Assembly (NCBI GenBank): GCA_009760855.2
Contig: WPIO01000139.1
Location: 882,501 to 946,500, forward strand
DNA length: 64,000 nt
From: Cristatella mucedo
Lineage: Eukaryota > Bryozoa > Phylactolaemata > Cristatellidae
Direction of reading: 5' to 3'
Part shown: positions 1-64,000 of the stretch, in pieces
Position numbering within the stretch: the stretch's first letter is position 1
Layout of the letters: the number at the start of each line of letters is the position of its first letter
Program-made: the position numbers and the translations under genes
Notes under the pieces: model-generated
The model's input: the letters and a program-made list of their open reading frames with translations, nothing else
Told to the model about the DNA's origin: nothing
The model's database searches: none

Positions 1-89
1 TGATTGACAGCTCCTCATTCACTGGCTCAAATAGTGTGAGAAATAAGTGATTATGTAGCGTTTTTAAATGTCGTCACATGAGGAGTAGC

Positions 90-530
90 TTATGGAGCAT
101 ACAGGCTGAAGGCAAGGCATTCGTAGCATTTGAGAATGGTTAGAGGCACAGCTAAACGACTTGAGCTAGAGAGCGGCTGCTGACAAATCCCTGATCGCAA
201 GTAGCGTAGATAGGCTGGTTGCTGCAAGACATTGAAAGGGGACCTAAATGTTTGACAATACTTTGAAGTCGATGCGCTGCTTGATTTAGAGCCAGTCGGT
301 GAGAAGGGATTTAATAAAAGGATGCGAAACTCACGAGAGGCAAGCATAGCTGCAGTTTTTTGTACCAACTGTGCTCTATTGCACAGTCCGGAACACTCGC
401 GTTTAATGAGATACGAAAGTTGAGATAGGATTTCACAAATACGTGGAGCAACTTGGAGGCACATCCTAGTCTAAGCAGACCGCTGTTACGTAGCTGAAAG
501 TAGACAGACTCCATTCCTGTTAGCTGATGT
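90..530 (-). mobile_element. L2-type LINE fragment, 3' part of the RT ORF
   Basis: On the minus strand, frame-shifted pieces read MESVYFQLRNSGLLRL, KLLHVFVKSYLNFRIS, CAIEHSWYKKLQL and later SSASTSKYCQTF. They match the C-terminal ORF of the better copy at 1870-4105 (SAYFQL, KLVHAFVTSRLD, CAIRRLQLVQNSAARL). It is decayed, with frameshifts and stops. No 3' tail was recognised before position 90. Confidence 0.65.
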
Positions 531-1460
531 GTTCTTCAGTGAAAGACGACTTTGGAATACTGGGCCCCAGATTCATGCAGCGATTGCTACAGGATTTATA
601 CTGGCAGAGCCCAACACTGAGGGAAGGGCTCTCGATTTCTTAATTAAACTAGTTTTGCCCGTAACTAATAGGTTGGTTTGATCCTCGTGAACTTGAGAAT
701 GTTTGTTGCCATCCGAGTGTGGATGTCAGCAATCCATAGTGCAAGGAAGAAGATGCTTGAAGAGCTCGATGCTGAGGACTGAGGCTGAGACGGATCAAAG
801 CTTAGGTATAGCTGTGTGTGTAACCTGCATACAAGAGAAAGCCAAAATTATTTTGTGCAATGACATCTGCAAGAGGAGGGAATAGATTGTAGAAAGAAGG
901 CGACAGAGCTAAGATTCATAGGGTGTTTCATACTTTAGAGGCTCTTGTGATAATTGTTACACGTTGACATCAATATGCAGAAGTTTCTCACTGATATCGG
1001 GCATAAATCATTGCATCGGCGTAGTGCCTGTACTGCACAGATGGGTTGAGAGGCACACAAAAAAGGACTCAAAGATCAATAGTATCAAGCACTGCTATAA
1101 CATCTAGCGAAACGAGCAATGAGACCCTGTGTAAGTCTTCATTTCTGATAAGCTCGTTAGACATTCGCAGGAATGCTCACTCTATCGACTGATTAACCTC
1201 TAGAGTCTGACCTGATCTTATATATTAGTTCAGTTTGTTTGCCACCATTGCAGTACCTTTGAAAGGAGTGACAATAGGGAGACTGGACGGAAGTTGCTTG
1301 AGTTCTTCTTGTCCGGTGTTCTCTTTTTCATGAATCGCCCAGGCAGCACTCTTTGCTGCCGGTGCCAGAACCAGGTCTAAATCTACGAGAATACTATTTT
1401 AGCTTACTATGTAGGGAAGCAACAAATCTATACATTTTGAAAGCAGAAACGTTTTTATAG
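531..1460. other. Non-coding flank, nothing recognised
   Basis: About 930 bases with no convincing exon, repeat family or RNA gene. The short open frame at 703-885 has no recognisable motif. Confidence 0.5.
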
Positions 1461-1609
<149 letters not shown>

Positions 1610-1635
1610 TTTTAAGGAGACGGTTGAAAGTCAAC

Positions 1636-1850
1636 GGTCGACATCAGCATTTTTTTAATCTTCATATTCGATTCAGTGACTTTTGTATAGAAACTAGAGT
1701 GGGCTATAGAATGAATTCGATTGGAGTGGTATAGTCGACAGTAGTCCTCGTTTGACAGCCAACGGCTGCCAGTCATCTTTTGCATGATTCGTCAAGCTTG
1801 CACTGAGTAATCCTGGCTAGTTTAATGTCGGCAGTAAGCATGGACCGTCT
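1636..1850 (-). mobile_element. Antisense L2 fragment, head-to-head with the next LINE
   Basis: Reverse-complemented, this stretch aligns throughout with 1957-2166 of the adjacent + strand L2 copy. Shared words include GACATTAAACTAGCCAGG, AAGCTTGA, AAAAGAT, GACTACTGT and AATGCTGATGTCGAC. Identity looks roughly two-thirds by eye. It is a separate, older or different-subfamily copy in inverted orientation. Confidence 0.75.
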
Positions 1851-1869
1851 GGGTGGGGGCGTAGACTGT

Positions 1870-4105
1870 GTATAGCTACAACACGACAATAGCTGACACA
1901 CTCGACGAGTTTGCTCCACAGACAAAGCGCACTGTGCTTCCCCCCCAGCCCAGGCGGCCTATGGTTTACCACAGACATTAAACTAGCCAGGTCTACTAAA
2001 CGAAAGCTTGAAAAAGCATACAAAAGATCCGGACTAACTGTCCATCGACAGGCATATGAAGACTACTGTAGGTCGTACCAATCGATCCTAGCAAAGGCCA
2101 AGTCTAGCTTCTATAGAAACATTGTTGAATCACAGATGCACAATCCAAAAATGCTGATGTCGACAATAAACCATCTCCTCTCGATTCTTTGTGCAGAGGA
2201 TAGACAAGATCAGGGAATTCATCCCTGCGATGACAACCTCCCCACTAGAATGCTGTTCCTCGGTTCCTGGCTGCACCTCCATGGCTACATTTAAGTAGGT
2301 CACTAGTGATCCAGTCCTAAAATTCTTATCCCAATCAAAGAAGACAACAAGTCCTCTGGACCCTATTCCCACTGCCCTGCTCCTACGTTGCATTGATCTA
2401 CTGCTGCCATGCATAACTAACATCATTGATATGTCATTATAGCCTCAGGTCAAGTCCCAGCACCTTTCAATAAAGCTGTAGTCATGCCACTTCTCAAGAA
2501 AGCCACACTAGACCAAGAGAACTTGAGCAACTACCGCCCAGTTTCCCTTCTACCATTCCTATCAAAGACACTGCAACGGGTCGTGGCAGACCAGCTGAAC
2601 TCATATATAGAAACCTCACATCTTGCTAGTAAGTTCCAGTCTGGCTTTAGAGCTAATCACTCCACAGAGTCAGCATTACTTAGGGTATACAACGACCTAC
2701 ATAGGAATGCAGACATGGATGGAGTGTCTCTGCTTGTTTTACTCGCTCTTTCGGCAATTTTTGATACCATCGACCACAAAGCTCTTCTATAGCGCCTCTC
2801 ATCTCGCCTGGGCATCACTGGCACTGCTCTGTAGTGATTCAGGTAGTATCTCAGTGGGAGACTCCAGACTATTGACGTAAATGGACAAAGATCATCTGAA
2901 GGACCTCTGAAAGATGGAGTACCTCAGGGCTCCATGCTAGGTCCGGTTCTTTTCACGGTTTATACTCTCCCTCTTGCTGATGTGATTGCCAAGCACAATC
3001 TATGTGGATGAGACTCAGTTTTACCTTTGCTTTGATCCCTCCCAGCTTTCGAGCACCTGAAATTCTCTCAACTTACTTGCTGCATGCATTGATGACATCC
3101 GCACATGAATGGCAGCAAATTTTCTAAAACTAAACAATGATAAAACTAACTTACTAGTTACGGGCAAACCCAGTGTGATTCAGAGATTGGAAAGGCTGAC
3201 TCTCAAAATTGACTCTTCCAGCTTATCTCGAGTTGAATCAGCTCGAAATCTAGGTGTCATATTCCAAAGCAACCTCTCGTTAGACGACCAAATCAGCTCC
3301 ACAGTCAAATCTGCCTATTTTCAGCTTCATTGCATAACATTGCTAAAATTCGGGCTTGTTTAGATAAGGGTACCACGTCCAAGTTGGTCCATGCATTCGT
3401 GACATCCCGTCTCGACTGCAACTTCTGCAACTCACTGCTTACTGGCCTACCAGCATGTGCGATCAGGCGATTGCAGCTGGTGCAAAACTCTGCAGCTAGG
3501 CTTGTCTGTCGAGAGCGTCGCAGTTGCCACATTACTCCACTTCTCGCCGACCTGCACTGGCTACCAGTCAAGCAACAGATTGACTTCAAGGTTTTGTCGC
3601 TCACTTTTAGGTCTCTTTATTCTATGGCTCCAGCCTATCTCTCAGATATACCACCTCATCAGGCCAAGCATCGTACCACCCGCTTTTCGGAATCCAATAG
3701 TCTACAAATACCTCATACAAACCTTAAATCCTTTGGAGGCCATGCATTTAGTTCATATGCTCCCAAAGCCTGGAACTCCCTCCCGACCTGCTTCAGAACA
3801 TCCCCTGACCTGACCACATTTAAAAGGAACTTAAAAACACACCTATTTAGGACAGCATTTAGTGGGTCCCTGTGATTCGTCCTTGATGTGCTTATGCGTG
3901 CTGACACTGTGCATGCTGCCACTAACCACATTTGCATGCTGACCCTGTGCATGTCACCCCTAACCATATTATTCATTTTGTCTGTTTTTCAGGCATGATT
4001 TTACTCACCATTCAATTGCATTTCCCTTTGCAGCAAATGTAAAGCGCCTAGAAAGAGATGAAGTTATTTGAGGACGCTTTATCAAGTGCATTATTATTAT
4101 TGTTA
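1870..4105 (+). mobile_element. L2-type LINE, 5'-truncated, decayed reverse transcriptase
   Basis: The longest LINE copy here. Fragments read ARSTKRKLEKAYKRSGLTVH, then RT motif blocks LSNYRPVSLLPFLSKTLQRV, FQSGFRANHSTESALL, AIFDTIDHKALL, and after frameshifts LRVESARNLGVIFQSNLSLD, LVHAFVTSRLDCN, LQLVQNSAARLVCRERR and APKAWNSLPTCFRTSPDLTT. This is the L2/CR1-like ORF2 pattern. The YxDD core region is damaged and stops are frequent, so it is not active. The 3' UTR has TGCATGCTGACCCTGTGCAT-type repeats and ends at about 4025-4105 with a GC stem (AGCGCCTAGAAAGAGA) and a (TTA)n tail. No endonuclease domain was found. Confidence 0.9.
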
Positions 4106-4484
4106 TTATTATTGTATAGTCAGAGAAGCAATGTCGTTCAGAACATCGGCAGGCATTGTGGGTTTAATTTTCAGAATATTTCTGCTGCCGTTAAAACAGG
4201 CAAGTAGATTCAATGAGTCTGAAGCCGGATGAGTTCAGCAACTGATCCGACCTGGCAATTAGGAAGTGCAAAGAAATGTTGGGAAATGCGACGGTCGTAG
4301 TTTTGAATCAAGTTCAAGCTCCAAGTGCTGTGCTGTAGATGCATTACCTGTGCACTAGAGTCCTGCTGCAGGCAGTCCTAAATAGTATACGGCACGGAGG
4401 GTTATAGCTTCAAAGACTTATTAATCACTACATTAATGAAGCTGTTTAATTAGCAGACCATGCGTTTACTGTTTTGCTTACACA
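4106..4484. other. Spacer, nothing recognised
   Basis: No coding or repeat signal that I can support. Confidence 0.4.
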
Positions 4485-4485
4485 A

Positions 4486-4630
4486 TAAATATAATGCATT
4501 TGTATAGCGCCCCAAGAGAACTTAATCTCTATTCAGGCGCTTCACGTATGCCTCGGGGCTCGAGCCCACGACCTTAGTTAGAACTCGGTCGGGGCGAGCA
4601 CCTTAACCGCTGGACTAAACCAGCTCGGCA
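4486..4630 (-). mobile_element. SINE family A (tRNA-derived, L2-like tail)
   Basis: On the minus strand it begins with an A-box-like stretch TGGTTTAGTCCAGCGG, then a B-box-like GGGCTCGAGCCCC, then a tail GAAGCGCCTGAATAGAGATT that runs into GTTCTCTTGGGGCGCTATAC and AAATGCATTATA. That is a Pol III promoter head plus a 3' end very similar to the local L2 LINE tail. It is not a tRNA gene because no cloverleaf is retained. Confidence 0.85.
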
Positions 4631-5992
4631 ATCCAGCTGGCACCCCTACCGGATGCGACCTCAGCTTGCAGTGACTCAGCTGGCTGAGAAATCGGACAGG
4701 TAAATAAATAGTGAATTCCGTAAACTGACGTTCATGCATGGAGCCCGAAAAGAGCAGTAATCCAAGATTCTGGTGGTTTGATAGTGAGTGCACATGAGGT
4801 ATTCACCAGCGAAATGCGGAACTGGTTGCCACTCACATGTTAGCTAAGTGTCTGGCATCGCGACTGGCTCGCCGCGCCACTGTGCTGCTCGTTCAACCGC
4901 TTTGAGAGCAAATCTCGGTCGATCTTTTTGCACGCACCTGCTAGCTACGCTCGCTCTCACCGTGGAGTGGATGACGGCGTTGAATTGCAGGCGCTAGCAG
5001 GAGGGGGAGCGATCTCGGGGCGGTGCGTGAAAGGAATTGATCGCACGGCTCCATAGGACGGTCGCTGTGAGAGCGAGCAAGCGATCGAGCGAGCCATACT
5101 CGCCTGGGAATCGGAGCTCGAGGCACTGAGCTCGTGCCTCGACCGCGTCGGCGCGTGACAGCGGGCTGTCTTATTTTGACGCTATCTTTGCGTTTGCGCG
5201 TCCGTCGTCTGCGGCGCTCCCGCGACGACAGATCAGCTCCGCATTTCTACCTAGTCGCCGCGAATGCCGGAGAGGCACTAGCGGCGTTGTCGCACGAGCG
5301 TTCGTGCATCGTCGACGACAGAGTGCCGCGTGCCATTTCTTCTGGCCGGTCGGCATGCGTGGACAGTGATTGGGTGACTTTTTCGAGCTGTCGTCGCGAG
5401 AGGCACCGATTGCCGGCGCAGCGCTACCTATTAGGCGAATGTTGCTCAAGCCATTCGCTAGCTTGGGGCAGCGGCAGCGGCACATCGGCTGCGCTCAGTC
5501 AGGCTGAGACGCATGCGGCTGCCACGGCGGCTGGCGCGACGGCTGGCGCGACGGCGGCGGCGGCTGCAGCGGCGGTGGCAGCGGCGGTGGGGCAGGTCTG
5601 CGGACGCTCGAGCGACCGGCGTCTCGGCTCGCGGCCATTATTGCGCTCGTCTTCGCTCCGCTCATTGTTCGGTGCGTTTATGCACTTGCAGAGGAGATTA
5701 TTGACACAGCTCGGTTTCCCCGCAAACTTGAAAGGATGGCTTGCCGGCTTCTAGGCCGACCAAAACATATCCAACCGCCTCTGCCACCGAAGCGCCCGTG
5801 GCCGCGGACGAGACGCAGGCTCGCGGAAGGAATCCGGGTAACCTTTAGTGCCCCACCCCTCCCCCCTGCGATCGACTCGGGAAAGGCGACCTGCCATTGG
5901 CTACCGACCGCCTATAGATGCTCGCGACGGCGTCGATTGTGCCCAGCGCGGAGTACCGCGAATCACCCGCCCGCGAGCCGCACGCGTCCGAG

Positions 5993-59669
<53,677 letters not shown>

Positions 59670-60229
59670 GTGAGTTTTGGCTGCCATTTCTACCTCGTTC
59701 TTTGTCTCATCGCGTGAGCAGCGATATACACAATGTCATCACTGCTGCTTGGCTACTGGTACAGTCCCATGCTTGTGTGTAGTTGAAACACCTGAGGGGG
59801 ATTGAAAACTGTCCTAATAATTGTACATAAGGTTTCAAAATGCTTGCTGCTTTTACCTTCCCTCCAGTCTGCTTGCCCTCCAGGGCAAGGGCATCCTGTC
59901 TGGTCAGCCTGTACTCCCCCACCCTACCCGGCTGTCGCTATAGCTTTGCCGGCCAGACTATTTGGTCAGATCATGCACGCATTCATTTCACCCCTGGTCT
60001 TTCTGGATGCACCTAGTTATTTCAGGGCTTATGAATTGTGTATCTCCTTTCAGTGAGCGCGGGCCGAAAAAGAGAGAGAGAGAGACACCTGAGGGAAACA
60101 TCTTAACACGTGTTTTTAGCTGGCTCTGTCTTCCCAAGTACTGCTTTGAATCAATTATACTTGGAGATCATTAGATCCTCTATTATTATGGCAACCCATT
60201 TTCAATTGCAAAGATACAATCTGAATTAA

Positions 60230-61735
60230 ATGTACATAAACGCCTTTAATCTCTGGCTAATTCTTTAAACGATCACCGAGTCCTTCTCAAGTGCCTCTCA
60301 TTTTTCCAAGGCATTATTTGCACTGCATTGCAATGGTTCAGATCCTATCTCGGTGAGAGACTCCAGTGTGTAGTTGTGAACGGACAAAGATTGTGCAAGG
60401 AATCGCTGAATTAGGGGGTACCGTAGGGCTCAGTGCTTTTTCTGGTTCTTTTTACGGCTTGTGCTCTCCCTCTTCCCAATGTCATTACCAGGCACAATCT
60501 AGACTTTCATTTTTATCCAGATGACACTCAGTTGTACCTCTTCTTTGATCGCTCTCAGACCCAAGCACTTCGAACTCTCTCAACTCTTTTTCTGTATGTA
60601 TTGATGACATCTGCATATAGATGGCAGAAAACGTTCTTAAATTAAAAGATGATAACATCACCTTACTAGTTATGCACAAATCAAGTGTGATTCAGAAAAT
60701 GGAAAGGTCAAAGCTAACATCAGCTCTTTACCAGCATACGTACCGTTGATTCAGCACAAAAACCTAGGCGTCCTGTTCAAAAGTGACCTTTCATCAAACG
60801 ACTACATCATAATTAAATAAATAAAAGTATAATTCATTTGTGGAGCGGCCCAAGAGAACTTAATGTCTATTCAGGCACTACACATATGTCTCCGGGCTCG
60901 AGCCCATGACCTCAACCAGGCCTTGGTCGGGGCGAGCTCTACAGTCAAGTCTGCCTACTTTAAGCTACATGACATTGTTAAAAATTGGGCTCGCTTAGAC
61001 AGGGATACCAAATCTAAATTGGCCCATGCATTTGTGACATCCCGTCTCAACTTCTGTAACTCACTGCTTGCTGGTCTATCAGCCTCTGGAATAATCCGCT
61101 TAAAGCTGGTGCTAAACTCTGCAGCTAGGTTTGTCAGTCGTGAGAATTGCAGTTACCGAATCACCACTTCTCGCCAATCTATACTGACTCCCGGTCCACC
61201 ACTGCATCGACAATTATGTTCAGTTGCTCACTTTTAGGTCTCATCATTCTTTTTCGCCAGTATTCCATGCTGCTATTAGATCTACTGCCCCACTATGCAA
61301 GACGTTGTACCAGCCTCTTTTCTTAATCTAATCGTTAAACTAGATTTCATATTTACCTCAAATTCATTGGAGACCGTGCCTTTAGTACGATTTCTCACAT
61401 TGCCTGGAAGTCACATCCGAGTGTCATCACATCTCCTGACTAGAAGGCATTAAAAGTAGCTAAAAGCTCATATTTTTATCTCAGCATTAAGTGCAAACAC
61501 GCGATTAATCCTTTACGTGCTTATGGGTGTTGACCCTGTGCATGCTACCACTAACCATGTTTGCATGGTGACCCTGTGCAAGTTACCTGTAACCATTTTA
61601 TGCTTATTGACATTGAGTAGGAACTCACTAACCATTCGAGCGTCTTTTTTGCAGCATGTTTAAAGTGACTAAACAGAAACCAAGTACTGTGAGGGTGCTA
61701 TAGAGTATTATTATTATATTAATATTATTATTATG
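60230..61735 (+). mobile_element. L2 LINE copy interrupted by SINE A
   Basis: CACCGAGTCCTTCTC, ATCTCGGTGAGAGACTCCAG and GGCTCAGTGCTTTTTCTGGT, then protein words YPDDTQLYLFFDRSQTQALR, KLAHAFVTSRLNFCNSLLAG, IRLKLVLNSAARFVSREN. It ends with the 3' UTR and (ATT)n near 61735. YPDDTQLY is the degenerate YADD catalytic box. Frameshifts and stops throughout. Confidence 0.88.
60826..60942 (-). mobile_element. SINE family A nested inside the L2 copy, 5'-truncated
   Basis: TATAATTCATTTGTGGAGCG tail, B box GGGCTCGAGCCC on the minus strand, stopping at GGGGCGAGCTC. The A-box part is absent. LINE sequence resumes at CTACAGTCAAGTCTGCC, which is contiguous with the left side in the 1870-4105 copy. Confidence 0.85.
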
Positions 61736-63389
61736 ACAAATTTCTTGATGACGCCTGGACTTGGCCGTTTTGCTGTGGCTGGCTGAAGTCTAGCTGAAAT
61801 AAACTAATTACCGACAGAAACTGACGAAAGCCCTGCGAGATTTTCATTCTTTTAAACCCCAATGTCAATGCAAAATGGCTTTGGAATAGCCATGGTTTAT
61901 GCTCAGCTGCCTATGCAGACAATAATTTGCTACTAAGTACAGTGACTTGATTTACGTCACATTGTTTTAATCGTATTTCGATTAAATGTACCAGAAACCG
62001 TTCCTATCTCTAGTTGGGTAAGCTTAAAATGTATTAGGAGTATCTAACCGACCCTTCATGCATTTATTTTGGAAGCTGCCTGGTTAATTTTTCACCGCGG
62101 CTCATGTGCATGTCTTCATTCACAATGCAGGTTTTCACTCGATTAAATATTTACCCATGATTGTATGCTACCAGTTCCTATTATATACTTAATTCTGCAC
62201 TTATGAACGACTGCAGACGCTTTAAATCTGCATTTTGCACTCATTCAGTATCTAATGTCATTTTTAAATAAGAAAACTTAAGGCTCTTGACGTCAATGCT
62301 GTCTTCAGAAACATCCTTACTGCAATTACTGCCTGATTCCCTGTCCGATCTACTTTAATTAGCAGAACTGTGCAACATGACAATAACCTAAATTCTAGAC
62401 GAGTTTTCTCCTCTGACTAATTAAATTGTTTACCCTGGTCCAGATTTCCAATGGTTTAGTAAAAATATTAAATTAGCTTTTACTAATCATAAAATTTGAT
62501 GAATTTAGTGTCTATAAAAACATGGTTAAATGACAGATAGACAATCAACAAGTGCTGACGTTATCCACAACTTATTACTTCCATGTCACTTCCGTCCCTA
62601 GTGATACCTTTGGCGATGCAGCAGATCGTTTTTATAGTGTCTTTGCTAGCTAGACATATCAGACCAGAGAGTCATTCCCTAGGATACAATCCCATTTCTC
62701 GCCCGATGTTCCATGCTTTTCCTATTTTTCGATTTTTAAGCCTGCTACTAGTGACTGTATCTCATAGTTAACCCCAATTATGTGAAGACTGCTATGCGTC
62801 TATCCCTTAAAACCAACGTTTTCTTTGTAAGAATCACTATTTCTTACTACCCCTTGCAATTGATTCGAACTGCATCGAACGGCGTTTGAAGCATATAATT
62901 AAAACTACAAATAGGTTTTTAAACTAGTAATAACAATAATAAAACACACTGAAGTCACACTGAATGAGCTAATGCAGTGTTACAAGTGTTTGAGTGTTAA
63001 AAAACCTTAGTGTAGTTAGAAGTGGGATTATTGCTTACTTACTTTTGTTTTCTTCAACTTGTGACTGTGACAAGAAGTCAGTTGGGTGTTATTTTCAGGC
63101 TTTGAGAGCATACAAACGTTAGGCATGAACTCCATCGGGTTTGAGTTTTTTTCATGGCAATTTTACCCGACTTGAGCCAGAAGAGTCATTGGCACGATGG
63201 CCCTATTGGGAAGCAGCGAAGACAGGAAGCCCGGTCGAAACATGAAGGCGTGATCTGTTTTAAGAAAGCCAGAATATTGGCAATGATGGGAAGTAGCAGG
63301 TTGGCTAGTTGACGAGAGTCTCGCGTAAGCATCACTGGCACCACTTTACCGTGATTTAGATTCTACACCACGTGAATAATTCAGGGCAA

Positions 63390-64000
63390 TGATGACAACA
63401 GGCTGCAGTCATTTGAAGACCAATTAAAGTACAAGATACCCCAGAAATGTGCTCTCATTGGACTTATTTTTACAATTTATACTCACCTTTGCCGATATCA
63501 TCGCCAAGCTATTGGCGAAGGTAGTGTTGCTCGGAAATTGAAAAACCTAATCCACCAAAGGTATATCGCCAGAATATCTTTTTTTTTAGTTTATGGATGC
63601 AATCTATGTTACTTGATTAAAAATGACCTTTTTCTGAGCGATCGCATCGGCTCCTTACTTATGTCATACTACTATCATACTGCCTCAAAGTCTGCTGTTA
63701 ACAGTATATCTCAGCCAAACTGGTTGATACAATTGGGATGTCCCATTAAGACCTATGCAACTCACTACTTGCAGATTGTTTTCATATTTCCAAAATGACG
63801 CGAACAGACCAAATATCTTCAGCTAGAACTCTTTAATTGACTGGCTTCTCTTCAAGTAACCTATCAATTTCAAAGGTTCAGTCATTCGCATTCAGGTCCG
63901 TTCATTCTCTTACTCCCGAATAGCTATATGAAATACTTCCTAATGAGGCTTTGTATCTTACCAAGAACTCATCCGACTCAAGTGGATCAGCTTTGGCCCC
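63390..64000 (+). mobile_element. Decayed L2 LINE fragment running off the window
   Basis: CAAGATACCCCAGAAATGTG, TTTACAATTTATACTCACC and GATATCATCGCCAAGC match the RT part of the 1870-4105 copy; later CTATGCAACTCACTACTTGC and ATTCAGGTCCGTTCATTCTC match its C-terminal part. Much diverged. Confidence 0.6.

Larger units (their letters stand above)
59670..64000 (+). other. Tolloid intron 16, start only
   Basis: Donor gtgagt at 59670; no acceptor or CUB5 end found before the window edge. It holds two L2 copies and a SINE A. The stretches 59700-60230 and 61740-63390 contain nothing recognised. Confidence 0.75.

Noticed and set aside
1870-4105. Active LINE
   Set aside because: Frameshifts and stops in the reverse transcriptase, no endonuclease domain, truncated 5' end.
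5918-5992. Upstream in-frame ATG for the tolloid gene
   Set aside because: It would place 25 polar residues before a good signal peptide; the 5993 ATG fits secretion better. Not excluded by sequence alone.
59670-64000. Remaining CUB5 exon of the tolloid gene
   Set aside because: Looked for an acceptor in phase 2 followed by a YDY...YDG block; none seen, so the end is placed beyond the window.

Overview
The window is animal nuclear DNA, not bacterial or viral. Coding sequence is split by GT-AG introns, the only protein-coding gene I can support is a metazoan extracellular protease, and the rest is LINE/SINE debris plus very long dinucleotide microsatellites. Abundant L2/CR1-type LINEs, tRNA-derived SINEs and dense CA/GA/TA repeats suggest an invertebrate or other non-mammalian animal, but the species cannot be named from the sequence alone.

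The gene is a BMP1/tolloid-family procollagen C-proteinase (astacin metalloprotease plus CUB and EGF domains) on the + strand. I could chain 16 coding exons from 5993 to 59669. Every junction has GT and AG, every splice phase agrees, and the conceptual product is 938 codons plus two bases. Domain order is signal peptide, prodomain, furin-like site RGKR, astacin catalytic domain with [11 protein letters not shown] and the SIMHY Met-turn, CUB1, CUB2, EGF1, CUB3, EGF2, CUB4 and the first half of CUB5. That is the layout of BMP1 (long form), tolloid and tolloid-like proteins. The last roughly 55-60 residues and the stop codon must lie beyond position 64000. Several exons, notably exon 2 (11879-12128), have no ATG in frame and are easily missed by ORF scanning.

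Layout: 1-4800 is flanking DNA with two L2 LINE fragments, a head-to-head inverted L2 pair, a (TG)n tract and a SINE. About 4850-18000 is a very CpG-rich block of some 13 kb that holds exons 1-3 (signal peptide and prodomain). From 18 to 29.9 kb is intron 3, with L2 and CR1-like LINEs, a candidate inverted-repeat element with a 9-bp flanking direct repeat and telomere-like TTTAGGG repeats, and SINEs. Exon 4 (29941) opens the catalytic domain; intron 4 (30-40.6 kb) holds a second SINE family and the 3' end of an L2. Exons 5-7 (40.6-44.1 kb) complete the protease and begin CUB1. After a 7-kb intron, exons 8-16 (51.3-59.7 kb) are close together. The end of the window is the start of intron 16, again with L2 copies, one carrying a nested SINE.

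The gene product is expected to be secreted, activated by a furin-like convertase, and to process procollagens and BMP antagonists such as chordin; these roles are family knowledge, not shown by the sequence. I found no convincing second gene, no tRNA or rRNA gene and no CRISPR. The most unusual non-genic signals are the candidate element at 20778-21602, the roughly 55-nt tail shared by SINE family A and the L2 LINEs, and the size of the CpG-rich block.
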